Counted from the stretch's first letter, positions 8,369 through 17,874 are shown. The stretch: DNA of 64,000 bases from Saccharopolyspora indica (GCF_027853965.1 NZ_JAQGLB010000006.1:186001-250000), one strand, 5' to 3'. A program made the numbers and translations. The notes: a model not told the origin generated them from the letters alone.

Positions 8369-8410
8369 AGCCGACCGCAGCCCTTTCCCTCTGAGAGGAC
8401 GAGAGCGCTC

Positions 8411-10111
8411 ATGGCCCAGACATCACCCGATCAAACAGGCGGAGCAGAGCTGATCTCCGGCGGTCACCTGGTCGCCAAAGCGCTCCGAGCAGAAGGCGTG
8501 GACACCATCTTCACGCTCTGCGGCGGGCACATCATCGACATCTACGACGGCTGCGCGGACGAGGGCATCGACGTCATCGACGTCCGCCACGAGCAGGTCG
8601 CCGCGCACGCCGCCGACGGCTACGCCCGCGTCACCGGCAAACCCGGCTGCGCCGTGGTGACCGCGGGGCCGGGCACCACCGATGCGGTCACCGGCGTGGC
8701 CAACGCCTTCCGCGCGGAGAGCCCGATGCTGCTCATCGGCGGCCAGGGCGCGCTGTCGCAGCACAAGATGGGATCGCTGCAAGACCTCCCGCACGTCGAC
8801 ATGATGGCGCCGATCACCAAGTTCGCCGCCACCGTCCCGCACACCGAGCGGGTCGCCGACATGGTGTCGATGGCCTTCCGGGAGTGCTTCCACGGCTCGC
8901 CCGGCCCGTCGTTCCTGGAGATCCCGCGCGACATCCTCGACGCCAAGGTGCCGGTGGACCGCGCGCGCATCCCGCTGGCCGGCGGCTACCGGGCCTCCAC
9001 CCGCTCGGCGGGCGATCCCGACGCCGTGGAGAAGCTGGCCGACCTGCTGGTCAAGGCGGAGAAGCCGTGCATCCTGCTGGGCAGCCAGACCTGGACGTGC
9101 CGGGCCACCGACTCGGCGGTCAAGCTGGTGCGCGAGCTCAACCTGCCCGCGTTCATGAACGGCGCCGGACGCGGCACCCTGCCGCCTGCCGACCCGCTGC
9201 ACTTCCAGCTCGCCCGCAGGCACGCCTTCGGCAACGCGGACCTGATCATCATCGTCGGCACCCCGTTCGACTTCCGGATGGGCTACGGCCGCCGCCTGTC
9301 CCCCGACGCCACCGTGGTGCAGATCGACCTCGACTACCGCACGGTCGGCCGCAACCGGGACATCGACCTGGGCATCGTCGGCGACGCCGACGCGGTGCTC
9401 ACCGCCCTCGCCCAGGCCACCTCCGGCAGGCTCGACAACGGCGCGAGCAAGCGGCAGAGCTGGATCCGCGAACTGCGCGAGGTGGAGACCGCGGCCTACG
9501 AGAAGCGGTTGCCGCGCCAGCTCTCCGAGGCCTCCCCCATCGACCCGTACCGGCTGGTGCACGAGATCAACGAGTTCCTCACCGAGGACTCCCGCTACAT
9601 CGGCGACGGCGGCGACATCGTCACCTTCTCCGGCCAGGTCATCCAGCCCAAGGCGCCGGGCCACTGGATGGACCCCGGCCCGCTGGGCACCCTCGGCGTC
9701 GGGCTGCCGTTCGCGATGGCCGCCAAGCACGCCCGCCCCGACGAGGAGGTGGTGTGCCTGTTCGGCGACGGCGCGTTCAGCCTCACCGGCTGGGACTTCG
9801 AGACCATGGTGCGCTTCGACCTGCCCTTCATCGGGATCGTGGGCAACAACTCCTCGATGAACCAGATCCGCTACGGCCAGATCGCCAAGTACGGCGCGGA
9901 CCGCGGCCGGCTCGGCAACACCCTCGGCGACGTGGAGTACAGCAAGTTCGCCCAGATGCTCGGCGGCTACGGCGAAGAGGTCCGCGAGCCCGGCGAGATC
10001 GGCCCGGCCCTGCGCCGCGCCCGCGAATCCGGCAAACCGTCCCTGATCAACGTCTGGGTCGACCCCGAGGTCTACGCCCCGGGAACCATGAACCAGACGA
10101 TGTACAAGTGA
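8411..10111 (+). CDS. TPP-dependent lyase: 2-hydroxyacyl-CoA lyase / oxalyl-CoA decarboxylase-like
   Basis: 566 residues with the three-domain fold of acetolactate-synthase relatives. The cofactor-activating Glu is E61 in VRHEQVAAHAADGYAR, and the TPP/Mg motif GDGAFSLTGWDFET ending in GNN lies near residues 451-480. Adjacent frc argues for oxalyl-CoA decarboxylase (oxalyl-CoA to formyl-CoA plus CO2). However, the Tyr-Glu pair of characterised oxalyl-CoA decarboxylases is not evident: the region reads SLQDLPHVDMM. The sequence also looks like the actinobacterial 2-hydroxyacyl-CoA lyases that split 2-hydroxyacyl-CoA into formyl-CoA and a carbonyl compound. Either activity yields formyl-CoA for Frc and the divergent formate dehydrogenase. 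First gene of the plus-strand operon. Confidence 0.8.
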   Translation: MAQTSPDQTGGAELISGGHLVAKALRAEGVDTIFTLCGGHIIDIYDGCADEGIDVIDVRHEQVAAHAADGYARVTGKPGCAVVTAGPGTTDAVTGVANAFRAESPMLLIGGQGALSQHKMGSLQDLPHVDMMAPITKFAATVPHTERVADMVSMAFRECFHGSPGPSFLEIPRDILDAKVPVDRARIPLAGGYRASTRSAGDPDAVEKLADLLVKAEKPCILLGSQTWTCRATDSAVKLVRELNLPAFMNGAGRGTLPPADPLHFQLARRHAFGNADLIIIVGTPFDFRMGYGRRLSPDATVVQIDLDYRTVGRNRDIDLGIVGDADAVLTALAQATSGRLDNGASKRQSWIRELREVETAAYEKRLPRQLSEASPIDPYRLVHEINEFLTEDSRYIGDGGDIVTFSGQVIQPKAPGHWMDPGPLGTLGVGLPFAMAAKHARPDEEVVCLFGDGAFSLTGWDFETMVRFDLPFIGIVGNNSSMNQIRYGQIAKYGADRGRLGNTLGDVEYSKFAQMLGGYGEEVREPGEIGPALRRARESGKPSLINVWVDPEVYAPGTMNQTMYK

Positions 10112-10281
10112 GAATTCTTCTTTTCCAGACTCGCCTTGCTCGGCGGTGCGGGTAGCGGAACCTCAGCGCCCGCCTGGACTCCGGGAGCCCGCTCTCGTGT
10201 ATGCCCGACACACAGCGACCGGGCTGTCCTCGCCAGGCGAACGCTGAGAACCCGCGGCGGTGCGAGCGCCGAGGGTGGGCT

Positions 10282-10298
10282 AAGCGGCTACGCCGCTT
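10282..10298 (+). promoter_or_regulatory. Small hairpin ahead of frc
   Basis: AAGCGGC-TAC-GCCGCTT forms a 7-bp stem with a 3-nt loop, 11 nt before the frc ribosome site (AGAGGT at 10309-10314). It sits in the 210-bp gap between the lyase and frc and could be an mRNA-stabilising or processing structure. The rest of that gap shows no gene. Confidence 0.35.
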
Positions 10299-10321
10299 CA
10301 AAGACAGAAGAGGTGCTTGAG

Positions 10322-11548
10322 ATGAGCGCTTTGGAGGGTGTCCGGGTGCTGGACATGACGCACGTCCAGTCCGGGCCGTCCGCGACGCAGGTGCTGGCCT
10401 GGCTCGGCGCCGACGTGGTCAAGCTGGAAGCGCCGACCGGCGACATCACCCGCAGGCAGCTGCGCGACGTCGACGACGCCGACAGCCTGTACTTCACCAT
10501 GCTCAACTGCAACAAGCGCAGCATCACGCTGAACATGAAGTCCGAGCGGGGCAAGGAGATCTTCACCCGGCTCGTCGCCGAGTCCGACGTGCTGGTGGAG
10601 AACTTCGGGCCGGGCACCGTGGACCGGATGGGCTTCCCGTGGGAACGGCTGCGCGAGATCAACCCGCGCCTGGTCTACGCCTCCATCAAGGGCTTCGGCG
10701 ACGGTCCCTACACCCACTTCAAGGCCTACGAGGTGGTGGCCCAGGCGATGGGCGGCTCGATGAGCACCACCGGGCTGGAGGACGGGCCGCCGCTGGCCAC
10801 CGGCGCGCAGATCGGCGACTCCGGCACCGGCATCCACACCGTCGCGGGGATCCTCGCCGCCCTCCTGCAGCGCGAGCGCACCGGCCGCGGTCAGCGGGTT
10901 TCGGTGGCGATGCAGCACGCGGTGCTCAACCTGTGCCGCGTCAAGCTGCGCGACCAGCAGCGGCTGGCGCACGGACCGCTGCGGGAGTACCCCAACGCCG
11001 CCTTCGGCGACGAGGTGCCGCGGTCGGGCAACGCCTCCGGCGGCGGGCAGCCCGGCTGGGCGGTGCGCTGCAAGCCGGGCGGGCCCAACGACTACCTCTA
11101 CGTCATCGTCCAGCCGCAGGGCTGGGCGCCGATCGCGCGGCTGATCGGCAGGCCCGAGCTCGTCGAGGACCCGGAGTGGGCCACCCCGGAGGCCCGGCTG
11201 TCCAAACTGGACAAGATGTTCGGCCTGATCGAGGAGTGGACGCTCGGCCAGGACAAGTGGGCGGCGCTGGCCGCGCTCAACGAGCACAACGTGCCGTGCG
11301 GTCCGATCCTGTCCACCAGGGAGATCATCGAGGACAGCTCGCTGGCCGACAACGACATGATCGTCACCGTCGACCACCCGGAGCGCGGCACGTTCCGGAC
11401 CGTCGGCTGCCCGATCAAGCTCTCGGACTCCCCGGTGCGGGTCGACCGCTCTCCGCTGCTCGGCGAGCACACCGCCGAGATCTTCCAGGAACGGCTGGGC
11501 ATCGACGAAGCCGAGCTGGCCGAGCTCAAGGCGAACGGGGTGATCTGA
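10322..11548 (+). CDS. frc: Formyl-CoA:oxalate CoA-transferase (CaiB/BaiF family)
   Basis: 408 residues that track Oxalobacter/E. coli Frc closely: [53 protein letters not shown] and [11 protein letters not shown]. The catalytic aspartate that forms the CoA anhydride is D166 in [10 protein letters not shown]. The enzyme moves CoA from formyl-CoA to an acceptor carboxylate, oxalate in the known enzymes, releasing formate. The ATG at 10322 has AGAGGT seven bases upstream; open sequence further upstream has no coding character. Only 2 bp separate it from the acyl-CoA synthetase gene. It is the strongest pointer to oxalate in the cluster. Confidence 0.9.
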   Translation: MSALEGVRVLDMTHVQSGPSATQVLAWLGADVVKLEAPTGDITRRQLRDVDDADSLYFTMLNCNKRSITLNMKSERGKEIFTRLVAESDVLVENFGPGTVDRMGFPWERLREINPRLVYASIKGFGDGPYTHFKAYEVVAQAMGGSMSTTGLEDGPPLATGAQIGDSGTGIHTVAGILAALLQRERTGRGQRVSVAMQHAVLNLCRVKLRDQQRLAHGPLREYPNAAFGDEVPRSGNASGGGQPGWAVRCKPGGPNDYLYVIVQPQGWAPIARLIGRPELVEDPEWATPEARLSKLDKMFGLIEEWTLGQDKWAALAALNEHNVPCGPILSTREIIEDSSLADNDMIVTVDHPERGTFRTVGCPIKLSDSPVRVDRSPLLGEHTAEIFQERLGIDEAELAELKANGVI

Positions 11549-11550
11549 GG

Positions 11551-13680
11551 ATGGCACACGAGACAGCCCGCGTGCGGGAGGTGCTGGACGCGGTCCGGGC
11601 CGAGGGCCGCACCGCGCTCACCGCGCCCGAGGCCAAGCAGCTCTGCGACGCCTACGGCATCCCCACCGCCGGCGAAGGCCTGGCGACCAGTGCCGACGAG
11701 GCGGTGGCGCTGGCGGGCGAGATCGGCGGACCGGTGGCGCTGAAGATCGTCTCCCCGGACATCCTGCACAAGACCGACGCGGGTTGCGTGCTGGTGGGCG
11801 TCTCCGGTGACGAAGCGGTGCGCAGCGGCTACGCGGAGATCCTGGCCAACGCGCACGCCTTCACCGAGAACCCGGCCATCGCCGGGGTGCAGGTGCAGCA
11901 GATGGTCAGCGGCCTGGAGGTGATCGTCGGCGCGACCACCGATCCGACCTTCGGCAAGGTCGTCGCGTTCGGGCTCGGCGGGATCCTGGTGGAGGTGCTC
12001 AAGGACGTCACCTTCCGGCTCGCGCCGCTCTCCCCCGAGCAGGCGCTGTCGATGCTCGACGACATCGCCGCCGCCGAGGTGCTGCGCGGTGCGCGCGGTG
12101 GCGAACCGGTCGACGCGGCAGCGCTGGCCGGCGTGCTGCGCCGGGTCTCCGAGCTGGTCCACGACTTCCCGGAGATCAGCGAGCTCGACCTCAACCCGGT
12201 CTTCGCCACCGCTGCCGGGGCCACCGCGGCCGACGTGCGGATCGTGCTGGCCACCGAGCCGGACGAGGCACCGCCGCAGCACTCGCAGGAGGAGATCCTG
12301 CGGGCGATGCGGCGGTTGATGAACCCGGGCAGCGTTGCCGTGATCGGCGCCTCCAACGAGGACGGCAAGATCGGCAACTCGGTGATGAAGAACCTGATCA
12401 ACGGCGGCTACGCGGGCGAGATCCACCCGGTCAACCCGAAGGCCGACGAGATCATGGGCCGCACCGCCTACCGGAGCATCACCGACGTGCCGGGACCGGT
12501 GGACGTCGCGGTGTTCACGGTGCCTGCGAAGTTCGTGGCGGCGGCGCTGGAGGACTGCGGGCGCAAGGGCGTCGCGGCCGCGGTGCTCATCCCCTCCGGC
12601 TTCGCCGAGACCGGCAACCAGGAGCTCCAGGACGAGGTCGTCGCGGTCGCCCGCAAGCACGGCATCCGGCTGCTGGGACCCAACATCTACGGCTACTACT
12701 ACACGCCGCAGAACCTGTGCGCGACGTTCTGCACGCCCTACGACGTGCGCGGCGGAGTCGCGCTGACCTCGCAGAGCGGCGGCATCGGGATGGCCATCCT
12801 CGGCTTCAGCCGCACCACGAAGATGGGCGTGTCGGCGATCGTCGGGCTGGGCAACAAGTCCGATGTGGACGAGGACGACCTGCTGACCTTCTTCGAGCAG
12901 GACGACAACACGCACTGCGTGGCCATGCACCTGGAGGACCTCAAGGACGGCCGGGCCTTCGTCGAGGCCGCCCAGCGGGTGACCAAGAAGAAACCGGTGG
13001 TGGTGCTCAAAGCCGGGCGCACGGACCTGGGCGCGCGGGCGGCCAGCTCGCACACCGGCGCGCTGGCGGGCAACGACAAGGTCTACGACGACGTCCTGCG
13101 CCAGTCCGGGGTGGTCCGGGCGCCGGGGCTCAACGAGATGCTGGAGTACGCGCGCGGCATCCCGGTGCTGCCCACGCCGAAGGGCGAGAACGTCGTCATC
13201 ATCACCGGCGCGGGCGGCTCCGGGGTGCTGCTGTCGGACGCCTGCGTGGCCAACGGCCTGCGGCTGATGGACATCCCGCCGGACCTGGACGCGGAGTTCC
13301 GCCGCTACATCCCGCCGTTCGGCGCCGCGGGCAACCCGATCGACATCACCGGCGGCGAACCGCCCAGCACCTACGAGGCCACCATCCGGCTCGGGCTGCG
13401 GGATCCGCGCATCCACGCGCTGATCCTCGGCTACTGGCACACCATCGTCACGCCGCCGATGGTGTTCGCCGAGCTGGCGGCGCGGGTCGCCGAGGAGGCG
13501 CGCGCCGAGGGCGTGGACAAACCGATCGTGGTGTCCCTGGCCGGGGACACCGAGGTGGAGAAGGCCGCCGACTACCTGTACGACCACGGCATCGTCGCCT
13601 TCCCCTACACCACCGAGAAGCCCGTCGCCGTCCTCGGCGCCAAGTACCAGTGGGCCAGAGCGGCCGGACTCCTCGACTGA
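11551..13680 (+). CDS. ADP-forming acyl-CoA synthetase (acetate-CoA ligase, fused beta-alpha)
   Basis: 709 residues in the order ATP-grasp (beta) domain, residues about 1-230, then CoA-binding and succinyl-CoA-ligase alpha domains. Landmarks are GGPVALKIVSPDILHKTDAG, ELDLNPVF, a CoA-binding NPGSVAVIGASNEDGKIGN and the phosphohistidine H501 in ASSHTGALAG. Such enzymes reversibly couple acyl-CoA cleavage to ATP (or GTP) synthesis. Next to Frc and a formyl-CoA-producing lyase it could prime the cycle by activating the acid. It could also recover thioester energy from formyl-CoA as ATP; both are inference. It starts 2 bp after frc, clearly the same transcript. Confidence 0.87.
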   Translation: MAHETARVREVLDAVRAEGRTALTAPEAKQLCDAYGIPTAGEGLATSADEAVALAGEIGGPVALKIVSPDILHKTDAGCVLVGVSGDEAVRSGYAEILANAHAFTENPAIAGVQVQQMVSGLEVIVGATTDPTFGKVVAFGLGGILVEVLKDVTFRLAPLSPEQALSMLDDIAAAEVLRGARGGEPVDAAALAGVLRRVSELVHDFPEISELDLNPVFATAAGATAADVRIVLATEPDEAPPQHSQEEILRAMRRLMNPGSVAVIGASNEDGKIGNSVMKNLINGGYAGEIHPVNPKADEIMGRTAYRSITDVPGPVDVAVFTVPAKFVAAALEDCGRKGVAAAVLIPSGFAETGNQELQDEVVAVARKHGIRLLGPNIYGYYYTPQNLCATFCTPYDVRGGVALTSQSGGIGMAILGFSRTTKMGVSAIVGLGNKSDVDEDDLLTFFEQDDNTHCVAMHLEDLKDGRAFVEAAQRVTKKKPVVVLKAGRTDLGARAASSHTGALAGNDKVYDDVLRQSGVVRAPGLNEMLEYARGIPVLPTPKGENVVIITGAGGSGVLLSDACVANGLRLMDIPPDLDAEFRRYIPPFGAAGNPIDITGGEPPSTYEATIRLGLRDPRIHALILGYWHTIVTPPMVFAELAARVAEEARAEGVDKPIVVSLAGDTEVEKAADYLYDHGIVAFPYTTEKPVAVLGAKYQWARAAGLLD

Positions 13681-13686
13681 CGCCAC

Positions 13687-13705
13687 CCGGGGCAGCGCGC
13701 CCCGG
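13687..13705 (+). terminator. Hairpin after the acyl-CoA synthetase gene
   Basis: CCGGGGC-AGCGC-GCCCCGG, a 7-bp GC stem with a 5-nt loop, begins 6 bp after the stop codon. No T tract follows, so it may attenuate or protect the upstream mRNA rather than fully terminate; the next gene begins 134 bp on. Confidence 0.4.
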
Positions 13706-13838
13706 ATGACGCCGAGCACCACCCGAAAGGCCTGATCGGGCACTTCCCGGTGCGCGGATCCACCTCGCGCCGGGAACGGGAGGCGCCTGATCACCACGTG
13801 TGAGCACAGCGAATCCCGAAGGGCGAGGAGGTCGGAGT

Positions 13839-15326
13839 GTGGACGCTGAGAAGGCGCCGGGGAGAGATTCAGAACCGGTCATAGGGAGCAAGGTCTGGAA
13901 GGCGGGCCGGCTGGAACCGATGCCGATCCGCGCGTTGCCCGAATCGCCGCCGTCGATCCACCTGCTCGGCCCGACCGTGTTCCTGGTCGCGCTCGGGGTC
14001 GGCATGGGCGAGTCCTACATGTGGCCCCGGCTGGTGCTGGTCTTCGGACCGGAGATCCGGTGGCTGTTCCTGATCGGCGTCACCCTGCAGGCCGTGGTGA
14101 TGCTGGAGATGGCCCGCTACGCGATGGCGACCGGGGAGAGCATCTTCTCCGGGGCGGCGCGGGTGGCCAAACCGGTGATGTGGTTCTTCTTCGTCACCGC
14201 GATCGCCGTCTACATCTGGCCCGGGCACCTCTCGGCCGGAGCCGCGGCGCTGGAGGAGATCACCGGCGTGCCGTGGGTGGTCTCGGCGTGCATCGGGCTG
14301 CTGCTGGTGGGCGTCGTCTTCACGCTGGCGAAGGTGATCTACAACCTGCTGGAGAACGTGCTGTCGGTGCTGATCGGGCTGCTGGTGGTGGGCACCGCCG
14401 TGGTGGCCGCGATGGTCGGCAACCTCGCGGACCTGACCAGCACCCTCACCGGCATGTTCCACTTCGGCTACTTCCCCGCCGATGCGATGTCGCCGACCTG
14501 GTTCCCGATCGTCGTCGGCGCGGTCGCCTTCGCCGGGCCGTCGGGCATGCAGCAGATGTGGTACACGCTGCACCTGCGGGACAAGGGCGCCGGGATGGGC
14601 GCGCACATCCCGAGCATCCGCGGCCTGCGGCACGCCGGTGAGGAGGAGGCGATGCCCTCCCGGGGGTTCATGTTCGACACCGAGGACCCCGAGGAGCTGC
14701 GCAAGTGGCGGGGCTGGCGGCGCTGGGTCACCTTCGACGCGCTGCTGCTGTTCTGGGGCATCACCATGCTGGTGACGATCTCGTTCACCGTGCTGGCGCA
14801 GTCCGCGGCCCGGGAGAACCCCGACGTGCGCGGGCTGATCGAGTCCGGTGAGCGGGAAGCGTCGCTGACCGCGATGGCCGACGCCTTCACCTCCGCGGGC
14901 GGCCCGGTGCTGGGCTCGGTGTTCCTCGGGTTCATCGCGCTGATCGGGCTCAACGCCACGCTCGGCCTGTTCGACTCGTTCTCCCGCGGTCAGGCCGACA
15001 TGACCTACCACTTCGTGCCCGGGGCGCGGCGGTTCCGGATGTCGCACCTGTACGCGGCGTTCCTGTGGGGCGTGATCCTGTTCGGCATCGCGATCCTGCT
15101 GTTCGGCCCGGCCGACGGGCCCGGCGCGATCCTCGACGTGCTGGCGTTCCTGTCCACCTTCGCGATGGGTGCCTACTGCGTGGTGCTGCTGCTGGTGAAC
15201 AACCGGATGCTGCCGCGCCCGATCCGGCCGAGGTGGTGGAGCAACGCGATCATCGGCTTCGGCGCGGTGTTCTACCTGGGGCTGCTGTTCTACAGCCTGT
15301 TCGCCTTCGGCGTGGTCGTGAGCTGA
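13839..15326 (+). CDS. Nramp-fold membrane transporter without the metal-binding motifs
   Basis: 495 residues with about eleven membrane segments and a soluble loop near residues 250-290. The layout follows the Nramp family, but the metal-binding motifs are absent. The TM1 position of DPGN reads GMGESYMWP, and the TM6 position of MPH reads AGPSGMQQMWYTL. A divalent-metal role is therefore doubtful; in this operon a carboxylate substrate is plausible but unproven. The GTG at 13839 is chosen because GAGGAGGT ends about 6 bp before it; a GTG at 13800 in the same frame has no such site. The stop overlaps the next ATG by one base (TGATG). Confidence 0.75.
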   Translation: MDAEKAPGRDSEPVIGSKVWKAGRLEPMPIRALPESPPSIHLLGPTVFLVALGVGMGESYMWPRLVLVFGPEIRWLFLIGVTLQAVVMLEMARYAMATGESIFSGAARVAKPVMWFFFVTAIAVYIWPGHLSAGAAALEEITGVPWVVSACIGLLLVGVVFTLAKVIYNLLENVLSVLIGLLVVGTAVVAAMVGNLADLTSTLTGMFHFGYFPADAMSPTWFPIVVGAVAFAGPSGMQQMWYTLHLRDKGAGMGAHIPSIRGLRHAGEEEAMPSRGFMFDTEDPEELRKWRGWRRWVTFDALLLFWGITMLVTISFTVLAQSAARENPDVRGLIESGEREASLTAMADAFTSAGGPVLGSVFLGFIALIGLNATLGLFDSFSRGQADMTYHFVPGARRFRMSHLYAAFLWGVILFGIAILLFGPADGPGAILDVLAFLSTFAMGAYCVVLLLVNNRMLPRPIRPRWWSNAIIGFGAVFYLGLLFYSLFAFGVVVS

Positions 15327-15727
15327 TGACCACCACGAAGCAGGTCCTCGCACCGGGGCTGGTGATCGGCACGGTCGGCGCGCTCTTCGCCGACGGGTTG
15401 GCGGTGCTCAGCGGCGTGCCGGCGAGCTGGGCCGTGGTCACCGCGGTCGCGCTCGGGCTGCCGCTGGCGGCGTTCGGAGCCGGGTGCAGCGCGCTGCGGG
15501 CGCGCGGGGTGCTGCGCGGCGGTGCGTTCGCGCCGGTGGCGTTGTACTGGCTGATCGCGTTCCCGCTGGCGCGGCTGGTGCAGGAGGTCGTCACCGGCCT
15601 GGTGCTGGCCGGGCGGCTCGCGCTGCCGCCGCAGCTGGCTGCGTTCCTGGTCTACCAGGCGCTGATCAGCGTCGGGTTCGCGATCGGGTTCGTGTGGGTG
15701 CAGGAGCGGATGTGGCGGAGCGGGTGA
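15326..15727 (+). CDS. Small hydrophobic membrane protein, unknown function
   Basis: 133 residues with about four predicted membrane helices (for example APGLVIGTVGALFADGLAVL and AAFLVYQALISVGFAIGFVW) and few charges. Its ATG shares a base with the stop of the Nramp-like transporter gene, so translational coupling is likely and a small accessory subunit of that transporter is the simplest guess. I recognise no family. Confidence 0.7.
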   Translation: MTTTKQVLAPGLVIGTVGALFADGLAVLSGVPASWAVVTAVALGLPLAAFGAGCSALRARGVLRGGAFAPVALYWLIAFPLARLVQEVVTGLVLAGRLALPPQLAAFLVYQALISVGFAIGFVWVQERMWRSG

Positions 15728-15733
15728 GCAGCG

Positions 15734-16573
15734 GTGGGACGAGTCACCAGCAGGCGGCGGGTGGTCAACCTGCGCGACGGGGCCCGGCGGATCCGGCCGG
15801 ACACCCTCGTCACCGAGGAACCGCTGGAGATCCGGCTCGGCGGTCGGCCGCTGACGGTCACCATGCGCACTCCGGGCGATGATTTCGACCTGGCGGCGGG
15901 GTTCCTGGTCAGCGAAGGGGTGGTGCGCGGCACCGAGGAGATCGTGACGATCCGCTACTGCGCGGGCGCCACCGACGACGGGTCGAACACCTACAACGTG
16001 CTCGACGTCGCGCTGGCGCCAGGCGTGGCGCTGCCGGAGACCTCGTTGCAGCGCAACTTCTACACCACCTCGTCCTGCGGGGTGTGCGGGAAGGCCAGCC
16101 TCGACGCGGTGCGCACCGTGGCGAGCTGGCCGGTCCGCGACGACTCGACGACGCTGGAACCACGGCTGCTGAGCGCACTCCCGGACCGGTTGCGCGCCGC
16201 GCAGCGGGTCTTCGACCGCACCGGCGGCTTGCACGCCAGCGGCCTGTTCGGGCTCGACGGGGCGCTGCGCTGCGTGCGCGAGGACGTCGGCCGGCACAAC
16301 GCGGTGGACAAGGTCGTGGGGTGGGCGCTGCGCTCCGGGCGGTTGCCGTTGTCCGGGAGCGTGCTCGTGGTCAGCGGGCGGGCGTCGTTCGAACTGGTGC
16401 AGAAGGCCGTGATGGCCGGGATCCCGGTGCTCGCCGCGGTCTCCGCGCCGTCGTCGCTGGCGGTGGACCTGGCTGCGGAATCCGGGCTGACGCTGGTCGG
16501 GTTCCTGCGCGGGAGCACCATGAACGTCTACACCGGGGCGCACCGGCTGGGGCTGGCGGAGGCGCGGGCGTGA
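15734..16573 (+). CDS. fdhD: Formate dehydrogenase accessory sulfurtransferase FdhD
   Basis: 279 residues with the FdhD hallmarks: [20 protein letters not shown] near the N-terminus, the sulfur-transferring CxxC in [12 protein letters not shown] (around residues 113-118), [17 protein letters not shown] and [12 protein letters not shown]. FdhD passes sulfur to the bis-MGD cofactor, which activates the formate dehydrogenase encoded divergently at 3161-7934. The GTG start at 15734 lies 6 bp after the previous stop, and the stop overlaps the MFS gene (GTGA). Its place in the frc operon ties the two divergent operons into one pathway. Confidence 0.93.
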   Translation: MGRVTSRRRVVNLRDGARRIRPDTLVTEEPLEIRLGGRPLTVTMRTPGDDFDLAAGFLVSEGVVRGTEEIVTIRYCAGATDDGSNTYNVLDVALAPGVALPETSLQRNFYTTSSCGVCGKASLDAVRTVASWPVRDDSTTLEPRLLSALPDRLRAAQRVFDRTGGLHASGLFGLDGALRCVREDVGRHNAVDKVVGWALRSGRLPLSGSVLVVSGRASFELVQKAVMAGIPVLAAVSAPSSLAVDLAAESGLTLVGFLRGSTMNVYTGAHRLGLAEARA

Positions 16574-17874
16574 TCGGGCTGCACTCGCCGGGCCGGGAGG
16601 TCCGCGACCACCACGGCCGCCGCTACCGGCTCGGCGAGCACCCGAGCGAGCTCATCGGGCGCTCCCGCGGTGCGGTGCTGTGGTTGTGCTGGCTGCCGAT
16701 GCTGCTCGTCGGCACCATGCAGTACGCCTACGGGTCGCTGGTACCGGGACTGGTCGCGGCCGGGCTCGCCCGCGAGGGGCTGTTCTGGGCGCTGGCGGGC
16801 TGGGCCGTGTGCCAGGCGGGCGCCGGGCTGCCGGTCGCCCACCTGCGCCAGCGCAACCGCATCGGTCCGCGAACCGTGCTGGTGGTGGGCGCTTTTCTGA
16901 GTGCGGGCGGGGTGCTGAGCCTCGCCCACTCGGCTTCCGCGCCTGGTCTGCTCGTCGGGTACTCGGTGCTGGGCGGCACCGGCGCGGGCCTGGTCTACGC
17001 GGCGTGCACGTCGACTGCGGGAAAGTGGTTCCCGGAGCGCGCTGCGGCGCGGGTCGGCTTCGTCACCGGGGCTTTCGCCTACGGTTCCGTACCGTTCGTG
17101 TTGTTGCTGCCGGTGGATGCGGTGGCGTTGGACGCCTTCGCGGTGGCGCTCTTCGTGGCGGTGCTCGGGTGCGGTCTGCTGCTGGGCGACCCTCCGCAGC
17201 ACTGGTGGCCCGCGCACGTCGATCCGCGCCGGTGGGCGTTGACCAGGCCGAACCCGCCTGCCGTGCGGGAGTTCTCGACCGTCGAGGCGCTGCGCACGCC
17301 GACGCTGCCCGTGCTGGCGGTCTGCTTGTTCTGCGCAGCCACCGTCTCGCTGTTCGACGCGGCGTTCTTGGCGTTGTTCGCGGGCGTTCCGGTGGTGGCC
17401 GTGTTCATCGCGATCAACGGTGCGGGCCGGGCGCTGGCGATCCCGGTCGCCGACCGGATCGGCTGCCGCCGCACGCTGGGCTGGGTGGTGACCGTCCAGG
17501 CTGCTGGGCAGGTGGTGTTGCTGGTCGGTGTCGCGCAGGACTCGGCCGCGCTGCTGTTCACCGGAGCCGCTGCGGCAGGGATTGGTGGCGGGGCCTTCTA
17601 CCCGCTGTCCGCTGCGCTGGCTCGCGAGTACTTCGGTGAGCGCAGCGTCGAGGTGCACGGGCTGGTCTACAGCGCTAAAGCCGCCAGCGGTGTGGTGGGG
17701 ATCGGTGTGGGCGCGGTGGTCACCGCGCAGTGGGGCTTCCCCGTCGCGTTGCTGGGAGCTGCGGTGCTGGCGCTGTCCGGCGCTGTCCTCCGTGGAGCGT
17801 TGCGGCGGCCGGGGCTGCCGAGGACGCTGCCCTCACCCGATCTGCACGCCGATGGCGTTCGCGGCGGCCTGTAG
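16570..17874 (+). CDS. MFS transporter, oxalate:formate antiporter (OFA)-like
   Basis: 434 residues with about twelve membrane segments. The N-terminal part has [16 protein letters not shown] and a long cytosolic lead-in ([20 protein letters not shown]). Helix 4-5 reads [20 protein letters not shown], which is characteristic of the oxalate/formate antiporter branch of MFS carriers. It would exchange carboxylates across the membrane, plausibly the substrate of the pathway in and formate out. The GTG start overlaps the fdhD stop by 4 bp. Its 3' end overlaps the convergent IclR gene by 42 bp. Substrate assignment rests on family resemblance and neighbours. Confidence 0.8.
   Translation: MIGLHSPGREVRDHHGRRYRLGEHPSELIGRSRGAVLWLCWLPMLLVGTMQYAYGSLVPGLVAAGLAREGLFWALAGWAVCQAGAGLPVAHLRQRNRIGPRTVLVVGAFLSAGGVLSLAHSASAPGLLVGYSVLGGTGAGLVYAACTSTAGKWFPERAAARVGFVTGAFAYGSVPFVLLLPVDAVALDAFAVALFVAVLGCGLLLGDPPQHWWPAHVDPRRWALTRPNPPAVREFSTVEALRTPTLPVLAVCLFCAATVSLFDAAFLALFAGVPVVAVFIAINGAGRALAIPVADRIGCRRTLGWVVTVQAAGQVVLLVGVAQDSAALLFTGAAAAGIGGGAFYPLSAALAREYFGERSVEVHGLVYSAKAASGVVGIGVGAVVTAQWGFPVALLGAAVLALSGAVLRGALRRPGLPRTLPSPDLHADGVRGGL

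Larger units (their letters stand above)
7935..8410. promoter_or_regulatory. 476-bp divergent control region between the fds operon and the lyase/frc operon
   Basis: No credible gene lies here. It holds the promoters of both divergent operons and is locally less GC-rich near 8210-8370. Two related dyads with the core ATAC-N-GTAT are listed separately. The start codon at 8411 has a purine-rich GAGAGGACGAGAG upstream, and the minus-strand gene has GAGGAGG. I could not assign -35/-10 boxes with confidence. Confidence 0.6.

Noticed and set aside
10639..11550. In-frame 5' extension of the acyl-CoA synthetase over the whole frc gene
   Set aside because: The extension has low-complexity shadow composition, while frc in its own frame is clearly real, and the synthetase homology begins at the ATG at 11551.
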